This document shows positions 57,344 through 64,000 of a stretch of 64,000 nt of DNA, in pieces. The stretch covers positions 1 to 64,000 of the forward strand of contig NZ_RHLG01000002.1 of the NCBI RefSeq assembly GCF_003712105.1. Direction: 5' to 3'. This stretch comes from Winogradskyella sp. Its GTDB lineage: Bacteria; Bacteroidota; Bacteroidia; Flavobacteriales; Flavobacteriaceae. The notes beneath the pieces are model-generated. The model was given only the letters and a program-made list of their open reading frames with translations, was not told the DNA's origin and did no database searches. Made by a program: the position numbers and the translations under genes. How positions within the stretch are numbered: position 1 is the stretch's first letter; every line of letters starts with the position of its first letter.

Positions 57344-57496
57344 CTAATCTAAGGATTGCATGGTAACATATGCACGCCAAGCTATGATAACAAGTTGAAG
57401 TTTTGAAGCCTTAGAGATATCTAATTGTCTCTTAGTAAATGATGGTAGAATTATCTTGTTTAAACCTGCCAAAAACTTAAAGATTCCTTTTTTCAT
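57344..57496 (-). CDS. 50-aa basic protein of a small Flavobacteriia family (often labelled SsrA-binding protein)
   Basis: ATG at 57494-57496 to TAG at 57344 encodes 50 residues: MKKGIFKFLAGLNKIILPSF, then TKRQLDISKASKLQLVIIAW and RAYVTMQSLD. I recognise the pattern of a small protein widespread in Flavobacteriaceae that annotation pipelines often call SsrA-binding protein although it is far shorter than SmpB and unlike it. It has an amphipathic, positively charged N-terminal helix and a conserved W-R-x-Y-V-T end. Function unknown. It stands alone between the protease operon and the hairpin at 57531-57554. Confidence 0.75.
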   Translation of the reverse strand: MKKGIFKFLAGLNKIILPSFTKRQLDISKASKLQLVIIAWRAYVTMQSLD

Positions 57497-57530
57497 GATT
57501 CTATTAATATTCGAATATAATCAAAAAAAG

Positions 57531-57554
57531 AAAACTTAGCTTTTGCTAAGTTTT
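57531..57554 (-). terminator. Hairpin with T run on the minus strand
   Basis: AAAACTTAGC, TTTT, GCTAAGTTTT is a perfect 10-bp inverted repeat. On the minus strand it is followed by CTTTTTTTG, a terminator-like tail. It lies upstream of the 50-aa gene, so it would end a short transcript from the gap to its right or act as an attenuator. Confidence 0.55.
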
Positions 57555-57581
57555 TAGATTGATTGATTTGATTGATTGGTC

Positions 57582-57629
57582 TTAAATTGAGAAAATAATT
57601 TCTACAATTACCTTTACAATTGTTAGCAT
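57582..57629 (-). CDS. Possible 15-aa hydrophobic peptide
   Basis: ATG at 57627-57629 opens MLTIVKVIVEIIFSI and ends with TAA, 27 bp before the minus-strand hairpin. Valine/isoleucine-rich tiny peptides with a terminator occur in small toxin or small-RNA loci, but the frame is too short to be sure and could be chance in AT-rich DNA. Confidence 0.2.
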   Translation of the reverse strand: MLTIVKVIVEIIFSI

Positions 57630-58022
57630 GTTTTTAAGTTTTTAAAAGTTAATAATTTCTACTATTTCTTGATTGAGTTTTCAATATATATAGCGAGTAT
57701 ATCTTCCTCCAAAAAGTTTTGGATAAATCTGTGAATTTGAATATTAATATATAAGTAAAAAAATCAATTAACTATTTAAATTGTGTGACTTCTCTACAAT
57801 GAAGTTTTAATTTGTAATTATAATTATCTATTTATGTTATAAATATTAATAATTGTAGGGGTATTTTGGATGTGTTTTTTAAATCGTAGAGGGAAATTTG
57901 CCAAAAAACACCAATTTTTGAGGTTTTCATCTTTTAGAAGCAACAATTACTAAAACTAGATTATCAACTATTTATAAAATTTTATAATCTATAAATTAAC
58001 ATTTTGAAGGATGTTTTAACTG
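57630..58022. other. AT-rich non-coding gap
   Basis: About 390 bp without a plausible gene on either strand; stops are dense in all frames. Apart from the promoter at its right end I see no repeat or RNA motif. Confidence 0.5.
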
Positions 58023-58030
58023 TATATTTG
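58023..58030 (+). promoter_or_regulatory. -7 promoter element of the nuclease gene
   Basis: TATATTTG is a perfect TAnnTTTG, 13 bp before the ATG at 58044. TTTTG at 58002-58006 may be the -33 box, although the 16-bp spacing is slightly short. The leader would be very short. Confidence 0.5.
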
Positions 58031-58043
58031 CAAAAAAACCCCA

Positions 58044-60023
58044 ATGCGTATTTTAGTTTATTTATTAATTTCATTTTTTACGTTTTCAAGCTATTCTCAA
58101 GTTTTGGTTATTAATGAGATTGATGCAAACGACCCAAGTGTAGATGATGAAGAATTTATTGAGATTAAATCTCAGACAGCTAATTTTTCTACAGATGGGT
58201 ACATTCTTGTTTTTTTTAATGGAAATGATACTTCTGTTGGTAATAATTTAAGTTACCTGACTCTGGATTTAGATGGTTTAGTTACAGACAGTAATGGTTT
58301 GTTAGTTTTAGGAAATAGAAATGTATCACCATTTCCTCAGATACTTTTAAATGATGGATTATTTCAGAATGGTCCTGATGGTGTGGCCATATACCAAACA
58401 TCACCAAGCAATTTTCCAGGAGATACACCAGCAACTACTAGTTTTAATTTAATAGATGCGTTGGTGTATGATACAGGAAGTAATAGTGCAGTTGATCAAG
58501 ATCTATTGGATGCACTTGGAGAAACCACACAGTATTTTGAAGGCTCAAATACAACCCGTTCTATACAAAGGCAAAGTGACGGTACTTATGTGTCGGCCAC
58601 ACCAACTCCAAGACAATTAAACGATGGTTCAGGTATAGTTTTTAATCCAATAGAAATTTCGACTACCGCTACCGAGTTTAATGAAGGTGAAGCATTTACA
58701 ATTACATTTACTGCTCAGCAAAATGTTACTTCTGATGTGACTTTTAATATCTCGCTATCAAGCGGAACTTTTACAGTGGGTGATTTTACAGGATCTACAA
58801 ATGTTACTATACCAAATGGTCAAAGTACTGCGAGTACAATTATTACATTAACAGACGATGTAGATGATGAAGGTGATGAAGAATTGGAAATTCAGTTTTT
58901 AGATTTGGTAGAACCTATAGTTGCGTCTAATAACTTTATTATAATAAGAGTTGTAGATAACGATTTTTCGGTTGCACCATGGAATTTACCAACAGAAGAA
59001 AATCTGGGTATTGTACAAAGTACTGAACCAGCAGGTTATTATGATAGTTTAATAGGAAAATCAGGCAATGATTTAAGGCAAGCTATCCAAGATATTATAG
59101 CGGATGAAAATGTTGTTAGGACGCATAGCTATGCCGATGTTATTGATATTTTAAAAGAGGCGGACCAAAATCCTGAAAACAGTAATCAAGTTTGGTTGGT
59201 ATACACCGAAGAAGGACGCTCAAAATTAGATTTACAAACTTCAAGTTTTAGTGCTGGAAAATGGAATAGAGAACATACGTTTCCCAGATCAAGAGCCGGA
59301 TATGATGATTGGGAAGATTTTGATGACTTTGCTACGGGTATAAATACGTTTATTTCTACCAATGCAGATTCTTTACGTCATGGCAATTCTGATGCTCATG
59401 CATTAAGAGCAGCAGATGCTTCAGAGAATAGTAGAAGAAGTAATAGACATTACAGTAATAACTTTGACTCGGATGAATACAATGGATCTGTGGGCACATT
59501 AGGAAGTTTTAAGGGTGATGTAGCTAGAGGTGTTTTGTATTTAGATTTACGTTATAATGGACTTCAAATTGTTGATGGTTTTCCGAGTTCTTCACCAACA
59601 GGTAATCTTGGCGATTTAGCAACACTTTTACAATGGCATGCAAATGATGCTCCGGATGATTATGAAATGAATCGTAATAACGTCATATACAACTGGCAAC
59701 GTAATAGAAATCCACTAATAGACTTACCAGATTTAGTAGATTATATTTGGGGAAGTCGAGTAGGAGAAGTGTGGAATGGTGCTTTAAGTACTGAAGATAG
59801 AGAAATTAATAATTTAAGTCTTTACCCTAATCCTACTGCAGGTAAATTATATATTAACGGAGCAAATGTAGTAGACGTTGAAGCATATTCTATAGATGGT
59901 AAACTTCTAAAACGTTTTGATAGAATAGAAAATTACATTGATTTAGATTTGGCTTCAGGATTATATCTTATAAAATTGATTAGTGATAATAGCGCAATTG
60001 TTAGAAGAGTAGTCATAGAATAA
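58044..60023 (+). CDS. Secreted endonuclease I-type nuclease with type IX secretion type A domain
   Basis: This 659-residue protein has signal peptide MRILVYLLISFFTFSSYSQ. Residues about 20-195 form a lamin-tail-like domain (VINEIDANDPSVDDEEFIEI). Residues about 205-310 are a Calx-beta-like repeat (FNEGEAFTITFTAQ, DDEGDEELEIQF). Residues about 315-575 are an endonuclease I/NucM domain with WNREHTFPRSR and DAHALRAAD holding the probable catalytic His and metal ligands. The C-terminal about 75 residues are a type A sorting domain (LSLYPNPTAGKLYI, GLYLIKL). It likely degrades extracellular DNA for phosphate and carbon. Confidence 0.9.
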   Translation: MRILVYLLISFFTFSSYSQVLVINEIDANDPSVDDEEFIEIKSQTANFSTDGYILVFFNGNDTSVGNNLSYLTLDLDGLVTDSNGLLVLGNRNVSPFPQILLNDGLFQNGPDGVAIYQTSPSNFPGDTPATTSFNLIDALVYDTGSNSAVDQDLLDALGETTQYFEGSNTTRSIQRQSDGTYVSATPTPRQLNDGSGIVFNPIEISTTATEFNEGEAFTITFTAQQNVTSDVTFNISLSSGTFTVGDFTGSTNVTIPNGQSTASTIITLTDDVDDEGDEELEIQFLDLVEPIVASNNFIIIRVVDNDFSVAPWNLPTEENLGIVQSTEPAGYYDSLIGKSGNDLRQAIQDIIADENVVRTHSYADVIDILKEADQNPENSNQVWLVYTEEGRSKLDLQTSSFSAGKWNREHTFPRSRAGYDDWEDFDDFATGINTFISTNADSLRHGNSDAHALRAADASENSRRSNRHYSNNFDSDEYNGSVGTLGSFKGDVARGVLYLDLRYNGLQIVDGFPSSSPTGNLGDLATLLQWHANDAPDDYEMNRNNVIYNWQRNRNPLIDLPDLVDYIWGSRVGEVWNGALSTEDREINNLSLYPNPTAGKLYINGANVVDVEAYSIDGKLLKRFDRIENYIDLDLASGLYLIKLISDNSAIVRRVVIE

Positions 60024-60049
60024 TTGAGTAAGAAACTATAATGATATTA

Positions 60050-60084
60050 AAAAAGCCAAACTGTAATACTCAGTTTGGCTTTTT
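60050..60084. terminator. Bidirectional Rho-independent terminator
   Basis: AAAAAGCCAAACTG and CAGTTTGGCTTTTT form a perfect 14-bp stem around TAATACT, between convergent genes. Confidence 0.9.
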
Positions 60085-60113
60085 CCGTTTTGATTGATTG
60101 ATGAAATTTAAGT

Positions 60114-62036
60114 TTAGTTTTTCTTAGTCTTTATAATAACAACACCATCTTTACCTTTTTTACCATACTTTTTAATAGCACTTTCGTCTTTTAAAACGGT
60201 AACTGATTCTATATTTTTAGGGTTCATTTTAGTGAACTCTTTTTTAGAAACTTCTTTACCATCTAGTATAAATAAAGGGTCTTTACCTTCATCAGTTGAT
60301 ATAAAGATATTTTCGTCGTCACTATCGTTTTTTAAAACAATTACGTTGTTATCGTCGTCGTCATTTACCCAAATTTTTTCTACTACAATATCTTTGTTCT
60401 TATCATCTATTTTCACGCGTTTTCCGTTTACAATAATAATTTCCTCTTCATTTTCGCCATCATCTTCTACTATGATTTCAACCTCTGCATCATCTCCTGA
60501 GATCACTTCAACATTCTTAGAACGCTTTATTCTCTTAACTTTTCCTTTCTTTCCTTTCTTTCCTTTTTTACCTCTTATTACAATTTTTGTGTCATGCTCA
60601 TGCTCACCTTCATCATCAGATATTACAAATACATTACTTTCACTACCTGATTTATGAATCTTATACTTGCCTCCTTTGTGTGTTTCGTAAACAAATGCGT
60701 TACCTACATGCTTACTATGACCATTACCAATAGATATAGAGTTATTCTCATTATCGAAGACGATTTTTACGGAATCAATACCTTCATCATCAGAATCTAC
60801 ACTATAACTGCTACTTGAGTTTTTTGATTTAGCTTCAATTTTTATAGCGGTGATTTCGCCATTATCATTGCGTTTTACGCCTTTAAATTTTACACTTAGG
60901 CCTTCTTTTTGTAAGTCTGCTTTAATCTTTTCTAACTCAGAGTCTGAAGTATTTTTATCAATTACTGTAATTGATACGTCTTTTTTAGTCTTAGCAACGT
61001 TGTTACTTGTTTTTATTTGAGCTTTAGAAATTGCTTTATTCGTCGTTTTAGTTTTAATCGTCTTTGGTTTTTCTTCCGGCTTGTCTTCATTTTCAGCTAC
61101 AATTTCCTCATAAAATGTATTTAAGTGTATTGGAGTTTCAATCTTTGGAGTTGCATTCGAATCTTCTATGCTTTCAGCTTCAACAAATATCTTTTTTGTA
61201 TTAAAGCTCATTAGAAACAACCCTAATACAGGAATAACTAATATATATTTCCAAGCGTTTAATTTTCTAGATTTCGATTTGTGTAACATAATTATTCTTT
61301 TTTTGATTTGTGAATTATAAAAATTATTTGTGATTAAAAATTTGTGTTTAGGTACGCTAGATTTAAGTAATACGAGCTGATAGCTTTTATGGCAATCGGA
61401 AAAATGTTGCGCCTTTTTATCAGCAATAAATTCAAGATTCTGTTCTAAATCTCTTTTGTACAGCCATGAAATAGGGTTAAACCAAAAAATAACACATGCA
61501 ATATGGGCAATTATGATGTCTATTGAATGTAAGTCTTTAGCATGTGCTTTTTCATGATTTATAATATGATTTAATTCTTCTTCAGAATATTTTGAAGGGT
61601 TAAAAACAATCCAGTTAAAGAAAGAAAATGGAGGTATATCATCTTCGGTTTCGATAAAGTTTAAAGAATCATTTTTATAATATCTGTACTTACTAAATAG
61701 CAATTTAAGTGAACTTAACTCTAATAAAAACTTTGTAGAAAATACGATAACACCTAAACCATATATTATTGATATTAACTGTGTCCAATCAAAACTCGAA
61801 ACTGAAGTTGGCGTATTAACAGTAACTGCAGAGTTTAATATTGGTACATATTCTGAACTATTGGGTGTGTATTCTACATAAATAGGAATTACAATAAACG
61901 GAACTACAACAGATAAGAATAATCCTAGGAGTAAGTATAGCCTATTCGATTGAAAAAAGGTTTCTCTTTGTAAAAAAGCTCTATAGGATATATAGAATAT
62001 TAATAATACAGCCGATGATTTAATTAAGTACTCCAT
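60114..62036 (-). CDS. M56/BlaR1-type membrane metalloprotease with TonB-plug-like C-terminus
   Basis: This 640-residue protein has three N-terminal membrane helices (about 5-25, 33-52, 85-108), a cytoplasmic M56 zinc-protease loop with the HExxH motif NHEKAH and the downstream EFIADKKA, and a fourth helix at about 263-280. The extracytoplasmic part (about 285-640) has no penicillin-binding domain. It is highly charged (runs of Lys-Gly, Asp, Glu) and ends in a segment like a TonB-receptor plug (DPLFILDGKEV, IESVTVLKDESAIKKYGKKGKDGVVIIKT). It pairs with the BlaI-type repressor 3 bp upstream and should cleave it on a signal that is probably not a beta-lactam. Confidence 0.9.
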   Translation of the reverse strand: MEYLIKSSAVLLIFYISYRAFLQRETFFQSNRLYLLLGLFLSVVVPFIVIPIYVEYTPNSSEYVPILNSAVTVNTPTSVSSFDWTQLISIIYGLGVIVFSTKFLLELSSLKLLFSKYRYYKNDSLNFIETEDDIPPFSFFNWIVFNPSKYSEEELNHIINHEKAHAKDLHSIDIIIAHIACVIFWFNPISWLYKRDLEQNLEFIADKKAQHFSDCHKSYQLVLLKSSVPKHKFLITNNFYNSQIKKRIIMLHKSKSRKLNAWKYILVIPVLGLFLMSFNTKKIFVEAESIEDSNATPKIETPIHLNTFYEEIVAENEDKPEEKPKTIKTKTTNKAISKAQIKTSNNVAKTKKDVSITVIDKNTSDSELEKIKADLQKEGLSVKFKGVKRNDNGEITAIKIEAKSKNSSSSYSVDSDDEGIDSVKIVFDNENNSISIGNGHSKHVGNAFVYETHKGGKYKIHKSGSESNVFVISDDEGEHEHDTKIVIRGKKGKKGKKGKVKRIKRSKNVEVISGDDAEVEIIVEDDGENEEEIIIVNGKRVKIDDKNKDIVVEKIWVNDDDDNNVIVLKNDSDDENIFISTDEGKDPLFILDGKEVSKKEFTKMNPKNIESVTVLKDESAIKKYGKKGKDGVVIIKTKKN

Positions 62037-62039
62037 AAT

Positions 62040-62399
62040 CTATTTTTTCTTTTCGATTAAATCAATGATTTCCTTAAGCTCTTCTACACTAATCTTTTCT
62101 TCTCTAGCAAAAAATGAAACTACATTTTTGTAAGAGTTATTAAAGTAATTCTCAATTGCAGTAGTCATAAAGCGTTTTTTATAATCTTCCTTTTGTATTA
62201 TAGGATAGTATTGATGCGTTTTGCCATATGCATTATAACTCACATATCCTTTCTCTTCAAGATTCCTTATTATAGTAGATAAGGTATTGTAATGGGGTTT
62301 GTCTGACTTAATTTTAGCTAAGACATCTTTTACAAAGGCTTTTTCAAGGTCCCAGAGAATATGCATTATTTCCTCTTCTTTGTTAGTTAATTTTTGCAT
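62040..62399 (-). CDS. BlaI/MecI-family transcriptional repressor
   Basis: This 119-residue protein has a winged helix-turn-helix (LTNKEEEIMHILWDLEKAFVKDVLAKI, then HYNTLSTIIRNLEEKGYVSYNAYGKTHQYYPI), followed by a helical dimerisation tail. In the family, the partner BlaR1-like protease cleaves and removes the repressor. It is the first gene of the two-gene operon. Confidence 0.95.
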   Translation of the reverse strand: MQKLTNKEEEIMHILWDLEKAFVKDVLAKIKSDKPHYNTLSTIIRNLEEKGYVSYNAYGKTHQYYPIIQKEDYKKRFMTTAIENYFNNSYKNVVSFFAREEKISVEELKEIIDLIEKKK

Positions 62400-62429
62400 T
62401 GGTACAGATTATGGTTTTATAATTGAATT

Positions 62430-62461
62430 CAAATATAACGGTTTTTTTAGTTATAAAACTA
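62430..62461 (-). promoter_or_regulatory. blaI-blaR1-type promoter with operator
   Basis: On the minus strand, TATATTTG (62430-62437) is a perfect -7 box, 30 bp before the repressor ATG. The inverted repeat TAGTT-ATAA-AACTA (62448-62461) lies in the spacer upstream of it. Similar TAGTTA-like half-sites follow at about 62468-62475. The placement fits autorepression. Confidence 0.6.
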
Positions 62462-62563
62462 TTTTTGTAGTTATTTAACGATATTTTTAGTTTTAATTAC
62501 TCTTAAAAGAAGTGTTATATTCGTTCTTTATATCTATTTTGAATTAAACGTATTTAAGGTTAA

Positions 62564-63511
62564 ATGAATCTATTACTTATTATTGCAGGCTTAATTGTTC
62601 TAGTTATTGGTGGTGAGTTTTTGGTAAGAGCATCTGTGGCATTATCTTTTAAAATGAAGATATCCAAACTAGTAATAGGCATGACAGTAGTATCATTTGC
62701 TACGTCTGCGCCAGAACTTTTAGTAAGTCTTAAAGCAGCACTCGATGGTGTAAGTGATATCGCTTTAGGAAATGTTATTGGCTCTAACATAGCTAATATT
62801 GGTCTTGTACTTGGCATAACTGCAATAATATCACCCTTAACAGTAGACAAGGAATTTTACAAGCTTAATTGGCCAATGCTCATGTTTATGTCCTTTGCAC
62901 TATACTTTTTTCTTAAAAATGATAAGTTACTGTCATTTAGTGAAGGCTTAATATTGTTTGCTGTATTAATTATTTTCTTGGTATTACTGATTAGAGATTC
63001 AAGAAAAAAGACAAAATTAGTCTTGGCTGACGAAGTTGATGATGCGTTATCATTAACTTCAAATTTTAAAATAATGGTCTGGCTAATTATAGGAGCAATC
63101 GGTTTGTTTTATGGTTCTGAATGGTTGGTTGATGGGGCTAAAGGGTTAGCAAAATCAATTGGAGTAAGTGATTATGCCATTTCTGTTACAGTAATAGCCA
63201 TAGGTACGAGTGTGCCAGAACTTGCAGCTTCGGTCATTGCTGCTCTTAAAAGAGAGAAGGCATTATCATTGGGTAATCTCATTGGTTCCAACATCTTTAA
63301 TATAGCATCTGTACTTGGTCTCACTGCTATAATTAAACCAATTGAAGTAAACGCTCCAGTAATTTTATCTACTAATATATTCTGGATGATTGGTTTTTCG
63401 GCACTATTAATACCATTAGTTTTTTTAGGTACACGATTTGAAATAGGTAGGAGAAAAGGCCTATTGTTATTTATTGCCTATCTCATATTTATTAGTCTAA
63501 CCTTTGTATAA
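62564..63511 (+). CDS. Calcium/sodium antiporter (CaCA family, YrbG-like)
   Basis: This 315-residue inner-membrane protein has about ten helices in two inverted repeats. Both alpha motifs are present: FATSAPELLVS with GNVIGSNIANIGLVLG (about 45-90) and IGTSVPELAASV with GNLIGSNIFNIASVLG (about 210-260). It exchanges Ca2+ for Na+ or H+. It is divergent from the repressor gene and ends in a terminator. Confidence 0.94.
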   Translation: MNLLLIIAGLIVLVIGGEFLVRASVALSFKMKISKLVIGMTVVSFATSAPELLVSLKAALDGVSDIALGNVIGSNIANIGLVLGITAIISPLTVDKEFYKLNWPMLMFMSFALYFFLKNDKLLSFSEGLILFAVLIIFLVLLIRDSRKKTKLVLADEVDDALSLTSNFKIMVWLIIGAIGLFYGSEWLVDGAKGLAKSIGVSDYAISVTVIAIGTSVPELAASVIAALKREKALSLGNLIGSNIFNIASVLGLTAIIKPIEVNAPVILSTNIFWMIGFSALLIPLVFLGTRFEIGRRKGLLLFIAYLIFISLTFV

Positions 63512-63514
63512 TAA

Positions 63515-63542
63515 AAAAACGACCCACAATGGAGTCGTTTTT
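63515..63542. terminator. Bidirectional Rho-independent terminator
   Basis: AAAAACGAC and GTCGTTTTT flank a 10-nt loop, between the antiporter and glutamine synthetase genes. Confidence 0.8.
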
Positions 63543-63565
63543 ATTTTCTATTCGTTTATTGATGT

Positions 63566-64000
63566 TTATACATCTGCAGACTTTACTGTCTGAACAATAA
63601 TTCCTGCAACTTTGTATGGGTCTGCATTAGAAGCAGGTCTTCTGTCTTCTAACCAACCTTTCCATCCTTTTTCTACAGTAATAATAGGGATTCTAATTGA
63701 AGCACCTCTATCAGATACACCATAGCTAAAGTCGTTGATTGACGCTGTTTCGTGTAATCCTGTTAAACGTTGATCGTTAAACTCACCATAAACAGCAATG
63801 TGATCTTTTGCTACTGGACGGAAAGCCTCACATACTTTCTCGTACACATCTTTAGAACCAGCAGTTCTTAATAGTGTATTGGAGAAGTTTGCGTGCATAC
63901 CAGACCCATTCCAGTCACCTTTAATTGGTTTAGGGTGATATTCAATATAGTATCCGTAATCTTCAGTTAATCTATCGAGCATATAACGAGCTACCCAAAT
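63566..64000 (-). CDS. Glutamine synthetase, GSII-like (5' partial)
   Basis: The frame is open through base 64000 (IWVARYMLDRL), so the N-terminal part lies beyond the window. The visible C-terminal about 145 residues include GDWNGSGMHANFS, AVYGEFNDQRLTGLHETA, the substrate-binding DFSYGVSDRGASIRIP and LEDRRPASNADPYKV, all typical of the eukaryote-like type II enzyme of about 340 residues. It makes glutamine from glutamate, ammonia and ATP. Confidence 0.93.
   Translation of the reverse strand: MWVARYMLDRLTEDYGYYIEYHPKPIKGDWNGSGMHANFSNTLLRTAGSKDVYEKVCEAFRPVAKDHIAVYGEFNDQRLTGLHETASINDFSYGVSDRGASIRIPIITVEKGWKGWLEDRRPASNADPYKVAGIIVQTVKSADV

Overview
The window looks like chromosomal DNA from a marine-type member of the Flavobacteriaceae (Bacteroidota). 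The evidence is the AT-rich composition, promoter -7 boxes of the Bacteroidota form TAnnTTTG, the lack of Shine-Dalgarno sequences, type IX secretion sorting domains (type B on the first two genes, type A on a nuclease), a Rho factor with a long Asn/Gln-rich insert, and housekeeping families typical of that group (DUF4293, DUF1599, DUF3667). I cannot name the genus.

Layout. 1-6.3 kb: two tandem paralogous giant secreted proteins with 306-bp internal repeats and gliding-motility-type C-termini. 6.3-21.9 kb: a core block with rho, a DUF4293 gene, a phosphoesterase, truA, an ABC exporter, two DUF3667 genes, a c-di-AMP synthase, folP, a DUF1599 gene, a DoxX fusion, an ABC permease, tpiA, prmA, an M57 metalloprotease and clpS. 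A paired REP-like palindrome lies at 15.64-15.70 kb. 21.9-27.1 kb: a TetR-controlled RND export operon (beta-barrel, lipoprotein-sorting-like protein, RND permease) with matching operators at both promoters. 27.2-29.5 kb: a sulfur module (persulfide-dioxygenase-like/rhodanese fusion and a TauE-type exporter). 29.6 kb: tRNA-Arg(ACG), with a 13-bp copy of its 3' end about 100 bp downstream. 30-33.1 kb: glpD-glpK.

33.2-57.1 kb is the striking part. A CHASE2 membrane protein and a secreted partner converge on a tight ten-gene, about 21.9-kb minus-strand operon. In transcription order it encodes a trypsin-like protease with ankyrin repeats, a DUF900 alpha/beta hydrolase, an outer-membrane-like protein, a metacaspase-DUF4384 protein, a DUF4384-coiled coil-caspase protein, a pseudocaspase-caspase tandem, a short CHAT protease, two long TPR-CHAT proteases and a caspase-TPR protein. 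All ten have signal peptides. All ten also carry a short Arg-Gly motif, usually R-G-(S/N/A)-x-(G/N)-(N/E), at a linker, propeptide or domain-junction position. Metacaspase-type caspase homologues cleave after Arg or Lys, so I propose that this motif is a shared cleavage site and that the locus encodes an extracytoplasmic proteolytic cascade. The shared motif is visible in the sequence; the cascade is inference.

57.1-64 kb: an almost gene-free stretch with one 50-aa gene, a secreted nuclease with a type A sorting domain, a BlaI/BlaR1-type pair with an operator next to its promoter, a Ca2+/Na+ antiporter, and the 3' part of a glutamine synthetase gene cut by the window edge.
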